From Mermis nigrescens (lineage: Eukaryota; Nematoda; Enoplea; Mermithida; Mermithidae): DNA of 64,000 nucleotides. Of the stretch, positions 24,856 through 36,488 are shown one piece after another. The position numbers were made by a program, and so were the translations under genes. How positions within the stretch are numbered: position 1 is the stretch's first letter; every line of letters starts with the position of its first letter. The stretch covers positions 1 to 64,000 of the forward strand of contig JAVLUZ010000255.1 in NCBI GenBank assembly GCA_036768485.1, read 5' to 3'. The notes beneath the pieces were generated by a model. That model saw only the letters and a list, made by a program, of their open reading frames with translations, was not told the DNA's origin and searched no databases.

Positions 24856-25068
24856 CATACCTGGGCGTGGGAGGGTTCGGGGGTATGCACCCCCAGAAAC
24901 CAAAATACCTCCAGAATCCAGTTTTTGAATTTTTTTTCTGATGCCAATGGATAGTGCTCGATGAGAATCGGGGAAAATGGTTTTTTTCACCATACCACCA
25001 TTTCAAGACCATTTTTTGCCCTTTGAAAAATCTTGAACCCCCCAATTTTGGTGCCGCGCACCTATGCA
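24856..25068 (+). mobile_element. CATACSTGGGC-type MITE, copy 2
   Basis: CATACCTGGGCGTGGGAGG to GGTGCCGCGCACCTATG, with GATAGTGCTCGATGAGAA inside. It lies in the A3 intron, about 350 bp before exon 2, like copy 1 in gene A1. Confidence 0.75.
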
Positions 25069-25412
25069 TATAACCCATTTATTGCCAGGACGTCTTGAGT
25101 CACTTTTCTGTTCTTCATACAATATGTACAATTCAATAGCGAAAATGTACTAGCTGGACCTTTTAAGCTTTTACCGCCCTACGTATGGACATATGTAGAT
25201 ATTTACACCCCATAATTTCAAATACCCCAGTATACCACAGCCAAAAACGAATTCTAAACCTTTTTCGCGGTTTTTGCGATTTGAGCCACACTAGACATAA
25301 GACTTCACGCAATTCGGTTGCCGCTCTTGTACGAGAGTGTCACTAATCCTGTCAAATTTTTTCACTTACTGAGTCGAGTATAGTCAGAAGCACGTAAATT
25401 TCGTTCTTTTAG

Positions 25413-25753
25413 TCGATGCTTTACCCGAAATATGCGATCGTTTTCCCGATAATCCTAATTGCCCAACTAATCCACCGGCCTCATCGAAAAGAACGTCTTC
25501 ATCACCCAAACCATCGTTGCCCCCCACAGCCACCAGCCCGCCGAGCAGTCAAACGACGCCAAAAACGACGATTACCACTACTGCAACCACAACAGCCCCA
25601 CCAACGCTCGGAGGCGTGTTTGGTATACTAAAGGCATTGGGTATCTTTCCTCCGCCGACTACGCCGCCACCGCCCAATCTGATGGCGATACTGTTCGGCC
25701 CACCTCCTCCCGGAGGCGGTTTACCGCCTCAGATTTCCAGTTTATTTGGATAA
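25413..25753 (+). CDS. Secreted CX8C family gene A3, exon 2 (mature protein)
   Basis: The acceptor TTTCGTTCTTTTAG precedes the exon; with exon 1 it gives about 139 residues. The mature part starts VDALPEICDRFPDNPNCPTN with the CX8C pair. A Ser/Pro/Thr-rich tract with several Thr-Thr pairs follows. The C-terminal module reads LGGVFGILKALGIFPPPTTP, then PNLMAILFGPPPPGGG and terminal ISSLFG, followed by TAA. AATAAA lies at 25880-25885. GTCGTC just after the stop is shared with A2. A2 and A3 are more alike in the C-terminal module than either is to A1. Confidence 0.8.
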
Positions 25754-25879
25754 GGTCGTATAAAGGCGTCGTCCACGGAGCATCATTTAATTACGATTAC
25801 GAAATATGGTCTCTTAGTATTCATATTCACGTATTTTGCGAGTTAAAAATTCAGAAATTTGCATATTAAACTAGCAATG

Positions 25880-25885
25880 AATAAA
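25880..25885 (+). terminator. Polyadenylation signal of A3
   Basis: AATAAA 127 nt after the A3 stop codon, a spacing like that in A1. Confidence 0.5.
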
Positions 25886-25899
25886 AGCTTGTTCTTTGG

Positions 25900-27839
25900 T
25901 CAACTTCTGCTTGAGTGCTTGAAGTCGGCAGCTTCAGCAGAATGATTATTCATTTGCAATTCTAGTTTTTACTAGGAATCCTTCGAAGTCAATCATTCGA
26001 AGCGTTCTGGCGCTAGGATTATTGATTAAAGTTCGGTGAATAAAATTGTGGTAATTTCTAATTATTTTTAAAACAATTCCCTTATTTTTTACGCATTTTA
26101 AAGTCTTTTCCTACATTGTCCCGTTATTCTTATTGATTAAAATTGCAAACTTGCAAACTTGCAAAGTTTGCAAACTCTTTAAAGTGAGAAAACTGCATGG
26201 AAGTGATTTATAAAAGACGGGCTTAAAGGAGATAAATTGAAAGATGCAATTCTTGTCAGTCCAATTTGTGAGCAGCTTTGGAATCTGAGTAAAAAAATTT
26301 AAAAAGAAAAACATATGCAAACTATAACTTCTTTATTCTTTTTAAAATTTTTTGCGTGTTTTAGTCGCATGTGTGGTACAAAAAACACCTACTACAAATT
26401 ACGTTTTGCAGGAATATAACCCGCATGTTTAGTGAGCTGACTTACTCAATGAATATACTTTTAAAAAACACTACATTACTACAGTATGCAATAATGAGTA
26501 TAATTACTATCAATCCGTTATCGTCACATGATGAAAACTAGAATAGTCTAAAGTGATTTAGTTTTTTAAGAATAAATTTGTGCTGCTTTTTTCGCAACCT
26601 CTAAGCATTTTAAACAGGCTTTTCCTTTAAAAAAACAACAATGATCCTACGATAAATTACAGAAGGCTGATGTCATAGTTTTTTGGTTTTCACTATTATG
26701 TTTGTGTACATTTTTTGTTCCTTAAATTATTATTCAACGGAATACGGATAGGGCACTGCGTACTACATCATTCATTAACATTAAACTTTAAAAAAGTCAA
26801 TTAATCTTTTTACACTGACAGGCGCCTGCAAATAATTGTACCAATCAGACCGTCAATTTTTTTTTGTTATGAATAGTGCTTCGTGGGTCATCTATCAAAT
26901 TTCGAAGTCGTGCAGTTCAAAATGCACAAATACATAAGGCGAAATCGGAAAAATGATTACATTTTCGCAGCATAAAATCTTGATTAACTTAAGATTTTCA
27001 ATTTCGGAAAAAACTACATTTGTATAAATTTGTAGGCAAGCCTGTATCCAGTATTCAGCCAAGGTAGAGGGGGCGAACCCATCATAAATTGATCTATATT
27101 TCGGAAAATTCGTCGACGTAGCTCGCAAAAACCTCATTTTTCAGCTTTTTTCGACATGCTCTATCCGTAAAGATATTAAAATTCGACCTTTCGAAAAAAT
27201 GTTCTTCTCTCTCAAAAGGCTATGAAAAGTGTCTTTTTTCGGTCACGACTGAGCTCAAATTAAGGAAAATACTTCACATCTATCGAAGCGCCAAAAATTT
27301 GAAGATTTTACGTTTGAGACATGCAATTTTTCCATCTTTTCGTGCATTATCTTACCTTTCAAAATTTTTTTCGGCCAAGTTGGGAGTGCCCCCTAACCCC
27401 CTAAATACGGCCCTGGATGTGCGTAGATAAGTATTGGTAAGGTATGTGTCCACATGCGGCCATGAAGCTTATTTATCAAAATATATCAAAAGTTTAATGA
27501 ATTATATAGCATGATTAAATAATAAGGTTTGTGCCGTTGCTCTTATGTTCTCCCTAAATATCTGAAAGAGACCGTTGAAATTTAGGCGTTTACAATGTAA
27601 TTAAAACAGTGACTAATTGGTAACAAAATACGTTCAAAACCCGAAAAATTAAAATTAAATAACGTTTTGGTAAAAAGTTGTTCACTTAGCCGATAATGTC
27701 ATGGCTGGTGATTCCGATATTTTTTGATTCTGTGCTTCAGTAGCTTAGCTAATGAAGAATCAGCGAGACGATTCGCTCAGTTGCACAAGTCTTTCAAATA
27801 AAGGCATTCAGCAGCAACAGCAACAACAGCAACAACAGC

Positions 27840-27873
<34 letters not shown>

Positions 27874-27875
27874 TT

Positions 27876-27909
<34 letters not shown>

Positions 27910-28640
27910 GCACCAGCAGCAGTGCTTACTTGGAACTCCAGGTTGCACTGGCACTGCTCACACATGTGGACACATACCTTATCAATACCATGTAGATATT
28001 TTGCATCTTAGTTTTATTTTGAATTGATAGAATACTTTTCCGATTAGATATGAAAGTAAATTCGAATGTCTCCTTTTCGAAAGAGAGAAAGATTGTCGCT
28101 GCACAAGCCAATCTCTACAGTAATTTTAAATGTTTAGTACATACATAAATGAGCTACATCAAGTAAATTTCTTAGGTAAGCGATTTCCCGTGGACTACTC
28201 CAGGATAATTAAAAAGAAGATTTCATTCACGTTGAGTCCTCGTGACTCCATTCAAAAATGTAGTTAGAATATCTCTGTTCAAAACGTATAGATGAAGTTG
28301 GTTTTGTGGACCTCGGCGAAGCGGAATTTCTTTCGATAGACAATTATAAATTTATGATTTTATTTATATCGTAATTTATATTTATATTTTTTAATTCACT
28401 TTTTTATAATTTCATTCCTTCACTGAGGGGCGCAAATGTCATGAAGTATAGATTGATTCTAGCTCAAGCCATCTAATTCCACATTTTGTCAGATTTTTTA
28501 TATCATCAGCTAATTACGAATTGTTAAGCTAATAAAATTCCACCGAGATACACTTAGAAAAGTGATCCAAATGAATGTTTTGGTAGTAAAGGAAGGTTCC
28601 CCCTGATCTGAATATACTAAACTAAAAGCTTTTGATTTCT
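25900..28640. other. Gene-free stretch
   Basis: No coding exon supported. It contains a short GCAAACTT tandem repeat with an inverted partner (26143-26176) and the CAA microsatellite listed separately. Confidence 0.45.
27811..27925. repeat. (CAA/CAG)n trinucleotide microsatellite
   Basis: About 35 CAA units with CAG interruptions at both ends and one ATT. It could encode poly-Gln, but no flanking coding sequence is seen. Confidence 0.95.
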
Positions 28641-29299
28641 TCCCTTTTGGCAACCCTGATCTTGCGCCTTCCTTAATATACGAGTTTATTACTAAACAAA
28701 TTTAGCAAGATGAATTAGAATCCACTTTATGCACGTGTCTTATATCCAGTTGTATGAATATTGACAAAGATTAATCGAGTAGCACTTGCGATTGTTAAAA
28801 AAGCGAATGACCTCATTATATTGAAGGAGTAAAATAACAAATCAAACGGTAAGGTAATCGAATCGGTCAAGAGAAGAAAGGCAAAAGAAAAACTTGAAGC
28901 GTTCATCGTTCATCAGTAAATTAGCAAAATGCGGGGTGAGCATTTTAAAAAGAAAAACAGGTTTTGAAGAAAGATTAAAGTTGAAATAACGATTAATGCT
29001 AAATGATTTCACACGTCGAGGCTCATACCTAAAAAATCAGAGTCGAATTTCGACTTTTTTACGCTTGTGAAAGTTGATTAATCGAAAGTAAACAATTAAT
29101 GCATTATCTAGAAAAATATAAAAACGCATTTATTTTTTAAGATTATTCATAAATAATGAGATCACAAAGGTTTGTGCACAATTCATAGTCGACTGGAATT
29201 TGGTTTAAGCGTGCGGAAAATAGACAAAGGTTTACAGTAACATTTTATCCATACGATTGATGCTGCAAATTTGAAAGTATTTACGAGTATTAGCAGAGA

Positions 29300-29495
29300 A
29301 AAATGCTTTGATGGAACAAAGAGGACTAATATACTAGGAATTACGCATGGACATAAAAGGAGGGGACTAGAGATAAGTTACCTATGTATGCCTGTAAGAG
29401 TTGTAAGAATCTACTAAAAATTAGACTTACACTAAAAATACGCAGAAAAGCGAAGTATTTTTTGTGGCCTGCAGAAGGGACTTGAAGCTCAGACG
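29300..29495 (+). mobile_element. M repeat, copy 2
   Basis: Starts GCAGAGAAAAATGCTTTGATG, has AAAAGGAGGGGACTAG inside and ends TTGTGGCCTGCAGAAG. More diverged than the copy at 31434. Confidence 0.6.
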
Positions 29496-29894
29496 TAAAA
29501 ATAAATAACATGAATAGCTTATTCCTAGAAAAGAAGCGATCACTAATCAAAAACCGACATAATGTACTTTCTTACGCTAGCATGACACGCATTGCGATGG
29601 GGCAGCAATTAACAAGATGGTGTGGTCATAATTTATTTATAAAGCCATTGACGATTAACTAAATATTGGTCATTATTGCAAGAGAAATTTGATATTGATT
29701 TGAAACTAAATCGTTTATTAAAACACATCACAGCTTCCTCATAATCTCTTTTTTCTGAGCCAGTCAACAGTGTTTTCGTAAAGGCATGCTATTTTCATAA
29801 GCCACAGAATATGCTTCGATTTTTTGCATATTTTTAGCGGAAGTCCAATTTCTAGAAGATTATTACAAGTTTCACAGGCTTTTTTGCTATTAAT

Positions 29895-31440
29895 CAACTC
29901 CTAATTAGCATGATTTGAGTAAATCAATCAGTAAACACATACGGTAACATGCCGCAATAATGACAGCAGTCCAAGAACGCAAAAAACAATATTGTTAACT
30001 TTACGCAACTACTGGGTGTAAAGAAACACTTACACTCAGATTTGCAATTCTGACGTTACATAGCACATTTTGAAAATATTAAGCTTCCGCAACGCTCTAG
30101 AGTCCCGTGTAAAATGTACACAATTGCTGAGTGTAAAGCAGATTCTAGTCGAATTCGTACTTCTGATATTACTCTTATATTAAGATTGATATTTGTCAAA
30201 ATAAATATTAGATGCAAAACACTTTACACCACTGTTAGGTGTAAACAAACGCGCTCAACTGACGTATGACGTTTGACCCCCTGGTACATCTTTAGACTTG
30301 TGATCATGTCCAGACTCATAGTTGGAGAAGTTGGCAAAAAAAGACAAGACAGAAACACGTTTAATACTCCGATTTTTGACTTTAGACGTCCCGAAAAAGC
30401 TCAATATTGATGTAAATCCAAGCAATTGGCTGTGACATGTACTTCTTAGGAAGTACGTTATTTTTATTTGACATATCCCTACTTCTAAACGGATAAATTG
30501 GTAAACAAACAAAGGGGCAAAAACGTCTTTCCTACCATCCATCAAATTGTAAACTTCGAAATTCTTAACTCCTAATTAAGTGTAAAGAAGTTCGGTCTAA
30601 ACCACTTTGTACCGTTTGATTCGTAGTACGTTTGTGTGTGAAGAACTTTTTGTTCCGCATTTTATTTGAGATTTGACTAGTCAAAAAAGGGAAGAAAATG
30701 TGTTTTTCTGCACGATGTTACACCCCGATTACAAACTTTACACTTTCAAATGTAGCTCGATATTGAGGTTTTTCAAACACAATCTGCTGCGACGTGAAGC
30801 CCTGGCAACACACTTTATTTTAATTTTATTAAATTTCTGTCGACTTATAACCGGAGAAGTTAACGGAGAAATCTGAAACATAAACTTGTTTTTCACACCA
30901 TCCACTAGAGCGTAAAGTTTAAACCCCTGTATCTAACTCTAAAAAAAGTTTGCTGATTAATCAAAAATAGCCCTTAAGTCATAGTATATTTCTGTTAGAA
31001 AAAATTCCTTAGGACTCATAAGCTGAGTTGTTAGCAGACAGAAAGAAGACAAAACAGTAAGCAAAATTGTTTTTTTTTCAACCCTAGACTTTTACACTCT
31101 TACATTGCCGCTCCGAAAACAAGTCACTCCTCAAAAAAATAGAAAAGTAGTTTTAAGCTAACACAATCGTCTACAATTTAAAAAACTCAGGCTAAACAGA
31201 ATGCAAAACAGAGCTGGAAAAGTCGTGTTAACGACCAAAATTAAAAACTCCTTGTTATAACGTTACATTAAAACTTTGCACGCTCTCTAATAATCGGGTA
31301 AAAATGTAAAAAAAGAGAAAAGTGTACTAAATTTTTTTGATTATATATCTTTTAAAAAACCGCACAATACAGATGTATCCCGTTATTGCTGTAGGGGTAG
31401 TCACTTTTTAGGGGTCCAAGCATATTATATGCTAGCAAAG
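29895..31440 (+). mobile_element. H element, copy 1
   Basis: The left end has ATTTGAGTAAATCAATCAGT and ACAGTCCAAGAACGC, also found at 50955-51045 and, reversed, at 48640-48735. The body is a degenerate series of GTGTAAA / TTTACAC blocks with AAACAAACGCGC. The right end has AACCGCAC...CCCGTTATTGCTGTAGGGG. An M repeat follows directly. No protein-coding capacity seen. Confidence 0.6.
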
Positions 31441-31625
31441 AAAAATGCTTTAATGGTACGAAAAGGACAAAGTAAACTTGGAATAACGGATTATTAAAGA
31501 CATAAAAGAAGGGGACTAGGAAAAGTCACCTATGCGTACAACAACTCATAAGAATCTGCTTAAAATCCGACTTCCTTCAGGCAACACAAAAATCGAAGTA
31601 TATTCTATGGCCTACAGAAGGTACT
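31434..31625 (+). mobile_element. M repeat, copy 3
   Basis: GCTAGCAAAGAAAAATGCTT to TGGCCTACAGAAGG, with GGACATAAAAGAAGGGGACT shifted form inside. It abuts the right end of H copy 1. Confidence 0.7.
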
Positions 31626-31631
31626 TGTGGC

Positions 31632-31880
31632 CATAGGTGGGCAGCACCGAAATTCTGGGGGAGGGGGGTGCAACATTTTTCAAAGGTTAAAAAATGGTCT
31701 TCAAAATTGTGGTATAAGGAACAAACGCCATTTTTCAACGTTTCTCATCGAGCACTATCCATTGGCTTCAAAAATTGCGAAAAACAAAAAAATTCCAAAA
31801 ATTGAATTCTGAGAGGGTATTTTGTTTTTAAGAGGGGTATCCGACCTTCTGGGGGTACATACCCTCACGCAAACGTGTGG
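31632..31880 (-). mobile_element. CATACSTGGGC-type MITE, copy 3
   Basis: CCATAGGTGGGCAGCACCG to a degenerate ACGCAAACGTGTGG. Reversed relative to most copies. GTTTCTCATCGAGCACTATC inside. Confidence 0.72.
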
Positions 31881-31894
31881 TTGTGGCCATTTAT

Positions 31895-32060
31895 GGGCAA
31901 CAACCGACCTCTGAGGGGTCTGGATGGTGTAAAACCGGCAAAAATCCCAGAAAACATGCCAAAAATCTAATTCAGGGGTCTATCAATTTTTGGGGGTCTG
32001 TAGGATTGATTCTGTAGGATACAAACCCCCAACCCCTATCCCTCCCCCACGCCCCTCTTA
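31895..32060 (-). mobile_element. MITE-like repeat, second family, copy 2 (diverged)
   Basis: GCCATTTATGGGCAACAACC to CCCCCACGCCCCTCTTAGG. It directly follows MITE copy 3 and is strongly diverged in the middle. Confidence 0.45.
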
Positions 32061-32357
32061 GGTTGTGACTTCAGTTTGAGGAATAAATAATACAACAGTT
32101 TATTCTTTGAAAGAACTGATCAATCTGAATTAAAGTTAACCACAAATCATTTTATTTGCTAACCTAAACTAAATGCAAGTACGACCTCTGTTGCAATGGT
32201 ATAGAAGTTCGGTAAGGCACTAAATATGAACAAACCTAGCACCAAAGAATTTAGGACACAACGCAAGATGAATTAGCGAGGCAACCAATAGTGCGTTATG
32301 ATAGACCGGTAATTTTAAGAGCTCATATAGGTATATATAATCCAGAAGCAGGAGAAA

Positions 32358-32540
32358 ACTAGCAAAGAAAAATGCTCCGATTGAAAAAAGGACAAATATA
32401 CTTGGGATAGCGGATTATTAAAGACATAAAAGGATGGGACTAAGAAAAAGCCTCCTATGTGCGCAAAAAATCATCAGAATCTGCTAAGAATCAGATTATC
32501 TAAGCAACACAAAAATCGAAATATATTCTGCGGCCTACAG
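32358..32540 (+). mobile_element. M repeat, copy 4
   Basis: ACTAGCAAAGAAAAATGCTCCGA to TCTGCGGCCTACAGA, close to the family form. Confidence 0.7.
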
Positions 32541-32691
32541 ATCAGGTAGTTGTCGCCTCAGTTTGAGAAATAACACAACAGTCTATCCTATAAAAGAACT
32601 GATCAATCTGAATTAAAGAAAACTACAAATCGTGTTGTTAATTAAACTTAACTAAATGTAAGTCCGAACGAGCGCTCTTGCAATGGCATAT

Positions 32692-32850
32692 ATACATAGG
32701 CAGCAGTAAAATTCTGGGGAGGAGGGAAGAATCGCCAGAAATTGCAAAAAATGTTACTAAAAATAGAATTCGGGGTTCTACAGTAATCTGCAGGGATTTT
32801 AAACTTCTGCGGGATGTATACCTCCAGACCCCCTTGGCCCATGTGTGATG
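32692..32850 (-). mobile_element. MITE-like repeat, second family, copy 3
   Basis: TACATAGGCAGCAGTAAAATTCTGG, ATGTTACTAAAAATAGAATTC, CTACAGTAATCTGC and a TTGGCCCATGTGTG end. Confidence 0.6.
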
Positions 32851-33349
32851 GCATAGAAGCGCGGTAAGACACTAAACATGTGCAAACAGGTTTGCACCAA
32901 AGAATTTAGGACATGGCGCAAGAAGATTGAGCGAGATAATCATGCAAATAAATAAAACAGTGCATAATGATAGACCGAAATTTTAGCTCATCGTAGAATG
33001 CCGGAGCAGGAAATAATGCACCTACATCATCTTATCATGCTAGCGTAACACGTATAATTGTAGAGCCATAATAAAAAGCATGATGCGAATGTCTTAATTC
33101 ATCTAATTGAGCCTTGACTGAATATTGATCACACATTGTCTTGAAAATGCGATACTGATCTCCAAGTAAATCAGCCACTTAGCACAGGCCAAAGCTTCCC
33201 TCCAAACTCTTCACTAAGCCAGTGAGAAATATTTTTAGAGGACACCTTCTGTTTTTAGAGGCCGCAGAATATACTCTCTTAATAATCAGTATAAATCCTT
33301 AATGCTCAGTATTAGCTGAGCGCGAGCTCGTGATTATTATAGATTAGAC

Positions 33350-33842
33350 TAGTTGCAATATAATTCTCGATGTGACGCTCGGCTAATCTCAAACTTTAAT
33401 CGCGAACCTCGAGATAATCTCGAAGTTTTTCGTGTTTATGTACAGTAACGTGCAATCTTATGACAATAGTTTCTTAGAATAACCATTGAAAAAACAATGC
33501 GGCATAAATTTGCAGTGTCACTATACGAGTTAATCAAATGCACGAATGAAAAGTCGGCGAACGCTCATTTTGAAATCGTAAAGCGCTCTATATTTTTGTT
33601 TGTGTTAATCCTGCTCACGAGAGGATTAAGTTTACCATTACGAGTTAATCGCGAGCTCGGGATCAAAAATTGGCAAAGTCTTATTGCAACTCACTCGCGA
33701 TTATCTCGAGCTCGAGATAATCGCAAACTCGCGATTAGCTCGAGCTTGAGATAAGCGCGATCTTATTGCAACCGAGTTCCTGACTAAAAGTTCGATATAA
33801 TCTCGAGCTTGCGCTAATCTGCGATATTGCAACTGGGCCCAG
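33350..33842. mobile_element. Short TIR element rich in GAGCTCG and AATCTCGAG
   Basis: The left end AGTTGCAATATAATTCTCGA (33352-33371) is matched in inverse by the right end, ATATTGCAACT (33824-33834). Internal sequence is crowded with AATCGCGAGCTCG and ATAATCTCGAGCT units in both directions, so it can fold extensively. No transposase; a MITE of uncertain superfamily. Confidence 0.55.
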
Positions 33843-34374
33843 TGGATTAAGTTAATTTGCATCATCAGACATATGATTAATTATTATATCATTAAAACTT
33901 TTTTTTACACGCTCTAGACCTTGTTCTTTATTTTCAAAGAAATTTCAACTGCATATGTTTTTTATTTATGGAGGCATAGCATAAAAACTTGTGCGATTTT
34001 TGAGACCTCCCTGCATACATAGGAATCGATTTCTCGGAAAACATTATACAAATAATCCAACTTCGTTAGTGTGTCCATTAGCAGACTAACAAAAAGCAGT
34101 TGTCAGTCTAATTTTGTCAAAAGGAATAGCGGAAATACAGCGTCGAAAACAAGACGTATAAAATCAAGTTTATTAGAATTTCCAGCCATACCGGTAAAAA
34201 TCTAATGACTGCAAGATGACAAATTGAGATGAAATTTTTTTAAAACATTGAAGTAAAAGCCAGTCAAATTTTCGTAATAACCTCGTTTTTAAATTATAAT
34301 AATCGTACCTTACATCGACTGAATTCCGTCGTAATGCATACTCTGGCAAGCCCCCTAAACACATAAGCCCTACA

Positions 34375-36060
34375 CTAGGGCCCTTCTAGGAGGCGCGGTT
34401 TTTTTTTAAAGATACACTCGATACCGAGTCTGTAATGAGCGTGTGAAGTTTTGGCGTAAGGTTATAATTTATACAAACCTGTGACGGTTTTACCGGTAAG
34501 CTTGTACACAACTCAACATAAATGCCACATGCAATTTAATCATACAGAATTGTTGAGGACAAAATTCTCTAGGTGACAAATTTTTTGTTTTTTGAATTAG
34601 GCATTAGTTTTCAAGAAGGAGTGTAAAGCGTGTAACGATTTGCGGGTGTAAAGACAGCTTTCGATCGCGTTTTTGTCTTCTTTATGTCTGCCAACGACTA
34701 CGGTAATGAGTTTCAAAAACTTTTTTCGATAGAAATGCACTAAATCAGGGATTAGTTTCTGTTTATCTGCATATTATTTTAAACTCAATGCGGAGTTAGA
34801 TTTAGGGGTCAAAAGTTTACAATGTAGCGGACAAGGAAAAGTTGAATAGAATAAAAATAAATTGCTTCTTGGGGGCTACACGTTGCAACTAATTGGGTTT
34901 GAAAATACTCAATATTGAATTACTTCTGGAGGTGTACAGTTAGAAATTAGGGGTGTAATACAGGGTAGAAAAAACACTTTTTCTTCACTTTTTTGATTCG
35001 TCAATGTCTCAAATAGGATGTGTAACTAAACATTTTCCCTTGCAAACGTACTACATCTTAAAGGCTACAAACTGGCTTAAGCCGAATTTCTTTACACTCG
35101 ATATGGAATTATTCCCAGATTTTAAAAGTTTGCATCTTGCTGAAGCACGAAAAAACATGATTTTACCTTTTTTGTTGTTTGCCAATTTCGCCGATTATAA
35201 ACCTAAACACGCAAAGTATAGCAAAATAAAGTACGCCTTCATCGCACTTGAACACGCTTATTTAAACTCAATACGTAGTTAGATGTGAAGGTGTAAAGTT
35301 TAAACGGTTGTAAAAAAAGGTTTTTGCCGATTTTTTTGAGTCAACTTCTCCGTTTACGAATCGGGTTGTGCAGACTATTCTAAAAAAGAAGTATGTGGCC
35401 GCGGTTACAACCGTATTTGGTCTAATGCTCTACACTCAATACTGAGTTATTCTGGAGATAAAAAGTAATAGCTCTGGGTGAAACAACGGTGTTGCCATTA
35501 TTCTGTCTGCTAAATTCTATGGTTATAAATTGGTATGTTCAGACTAATGTGAAAAAATTAAGAACGTTTTTAAGGTTACACATTGCAGTAAGATGCATTT
35601 CTTTAGACTCAATATTGATTAAGCCTTGGAGGTATAAAGTTATAGAAATGGGTCGAGTAATACGTTTTTGCGTCTATTTTTCCCATGATTTTCTTCCATA
35701 TGAGTAGGGGTAAGATCTCAACTCTATGAATGCTTTACGCTCAAGGGTCACACTTTCTACTGGATGGATCGCTTCTCTTAATGGCGGTGTAGAGTAGTTT
35801 ACACTAAAAGTTTATTTTGCTCCCAGAGTGTTGTAGACGGCCAATTTTTTCGTAAATATGTTATTTAGAACATCAGGATTACGAATCAGACTTTCAGACA
35901 CTTTTTTACACTCGGCTGTCGTTTAAAGTCTATGTTGAGGATTAAGTTTAGCTGTAGAGCGTTGTCGTAGGTCGAGTTCCTTTAAAGCATAAAGAGTTCT
36001 CCTTATCATCATGATTACGAACTTGCCGGAATTTGCTTTACACTATCTGTAGTCTGTTTC
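34375..36060 (-). mobile_element. H element, copy 2
   Basis: Reverse orientation: GGAGGCGCGGTTTTTTTTTAAAG at the left, then many TTTACACTCAATATTGAGTT-type blocks matching the copies at 40560-42310 and 52300-54055. It stops short of the hairpin terminus. Reading frames inside it (for example 35004-35282) are not shared as open frames by other copies. Confidence 0.6.
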
Positions 36061-36264
36061 ATTTATTCGTGAGCTTTTTCTGTGAATTTTGTTGAAGGCT
36101 ACAGTATGCCTAACTAGGTGATTTATTGTAACTCGACAGAAAAGTTAAGTAGGAGCGAGCGGCCGCCATTCTTTAATTTTTAATGCACTAAACCGTCCAC
36201 ATAGACTCAATTCAAGCATCTAAACAGTGCTGTGACGTACTACAGTAAGTGTGCTAAATAAAAA

Positions 36265-36338
36265 TCTTGCAGCAGGAATCGAATCCGTGTTGCTTCAACG
36301 ACAATCATACGTTCAACCACTATGCTAAGCGGAAGTTT
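36265..36338 (-). tRNA. Degenerate tRNA-like sequence, possibly Asp (GTC) derived
   Basis: The minus strand has an A-box-like TTAGCATAGTGGTTGAACG and a B-box-like GGATTCGATTCC with one extra base, in tRNA-like spacing, and TTGTCGT where an anticodon loop would be. The anticodon stem does not pair and the acceptor stem is imperfect. It is a tRNA pseudogene or SINE head rather than a working tRNA. Confidence 0.4.
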
Positions 36339-36488
36339 TTGGCGATGTTTAAAATACTAGTCTATTGTGTTTAACGGTCGATTTTGGACAAAGCATAAAT
36401 TTTAATTGAAGCATGCTGCATGCGCATATTTACTGTATGTCGAATTTTTTTGCATTTACAGTCTTACTAATTTTTCTTAATTTTTAAG

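Noticed and set aside
28920..28945. AAAATGCGGGGTGAGC, a possible tiny first exon with donor
   Set aside because: It lacks the GAGCAGT box and signal peptide of the family and no exon 2 is visible downstream.
33497..33754. 85-residue frame with a hydrophobic core
   Set aside because: It lies wholly within the GAGCTCG-rich TIR element and continues into its repeats.
35004..35282. 92-residue frame that looks fairly protein-like
   Set aside because: It is part of H copy 2; the same region in other H copies is not open.
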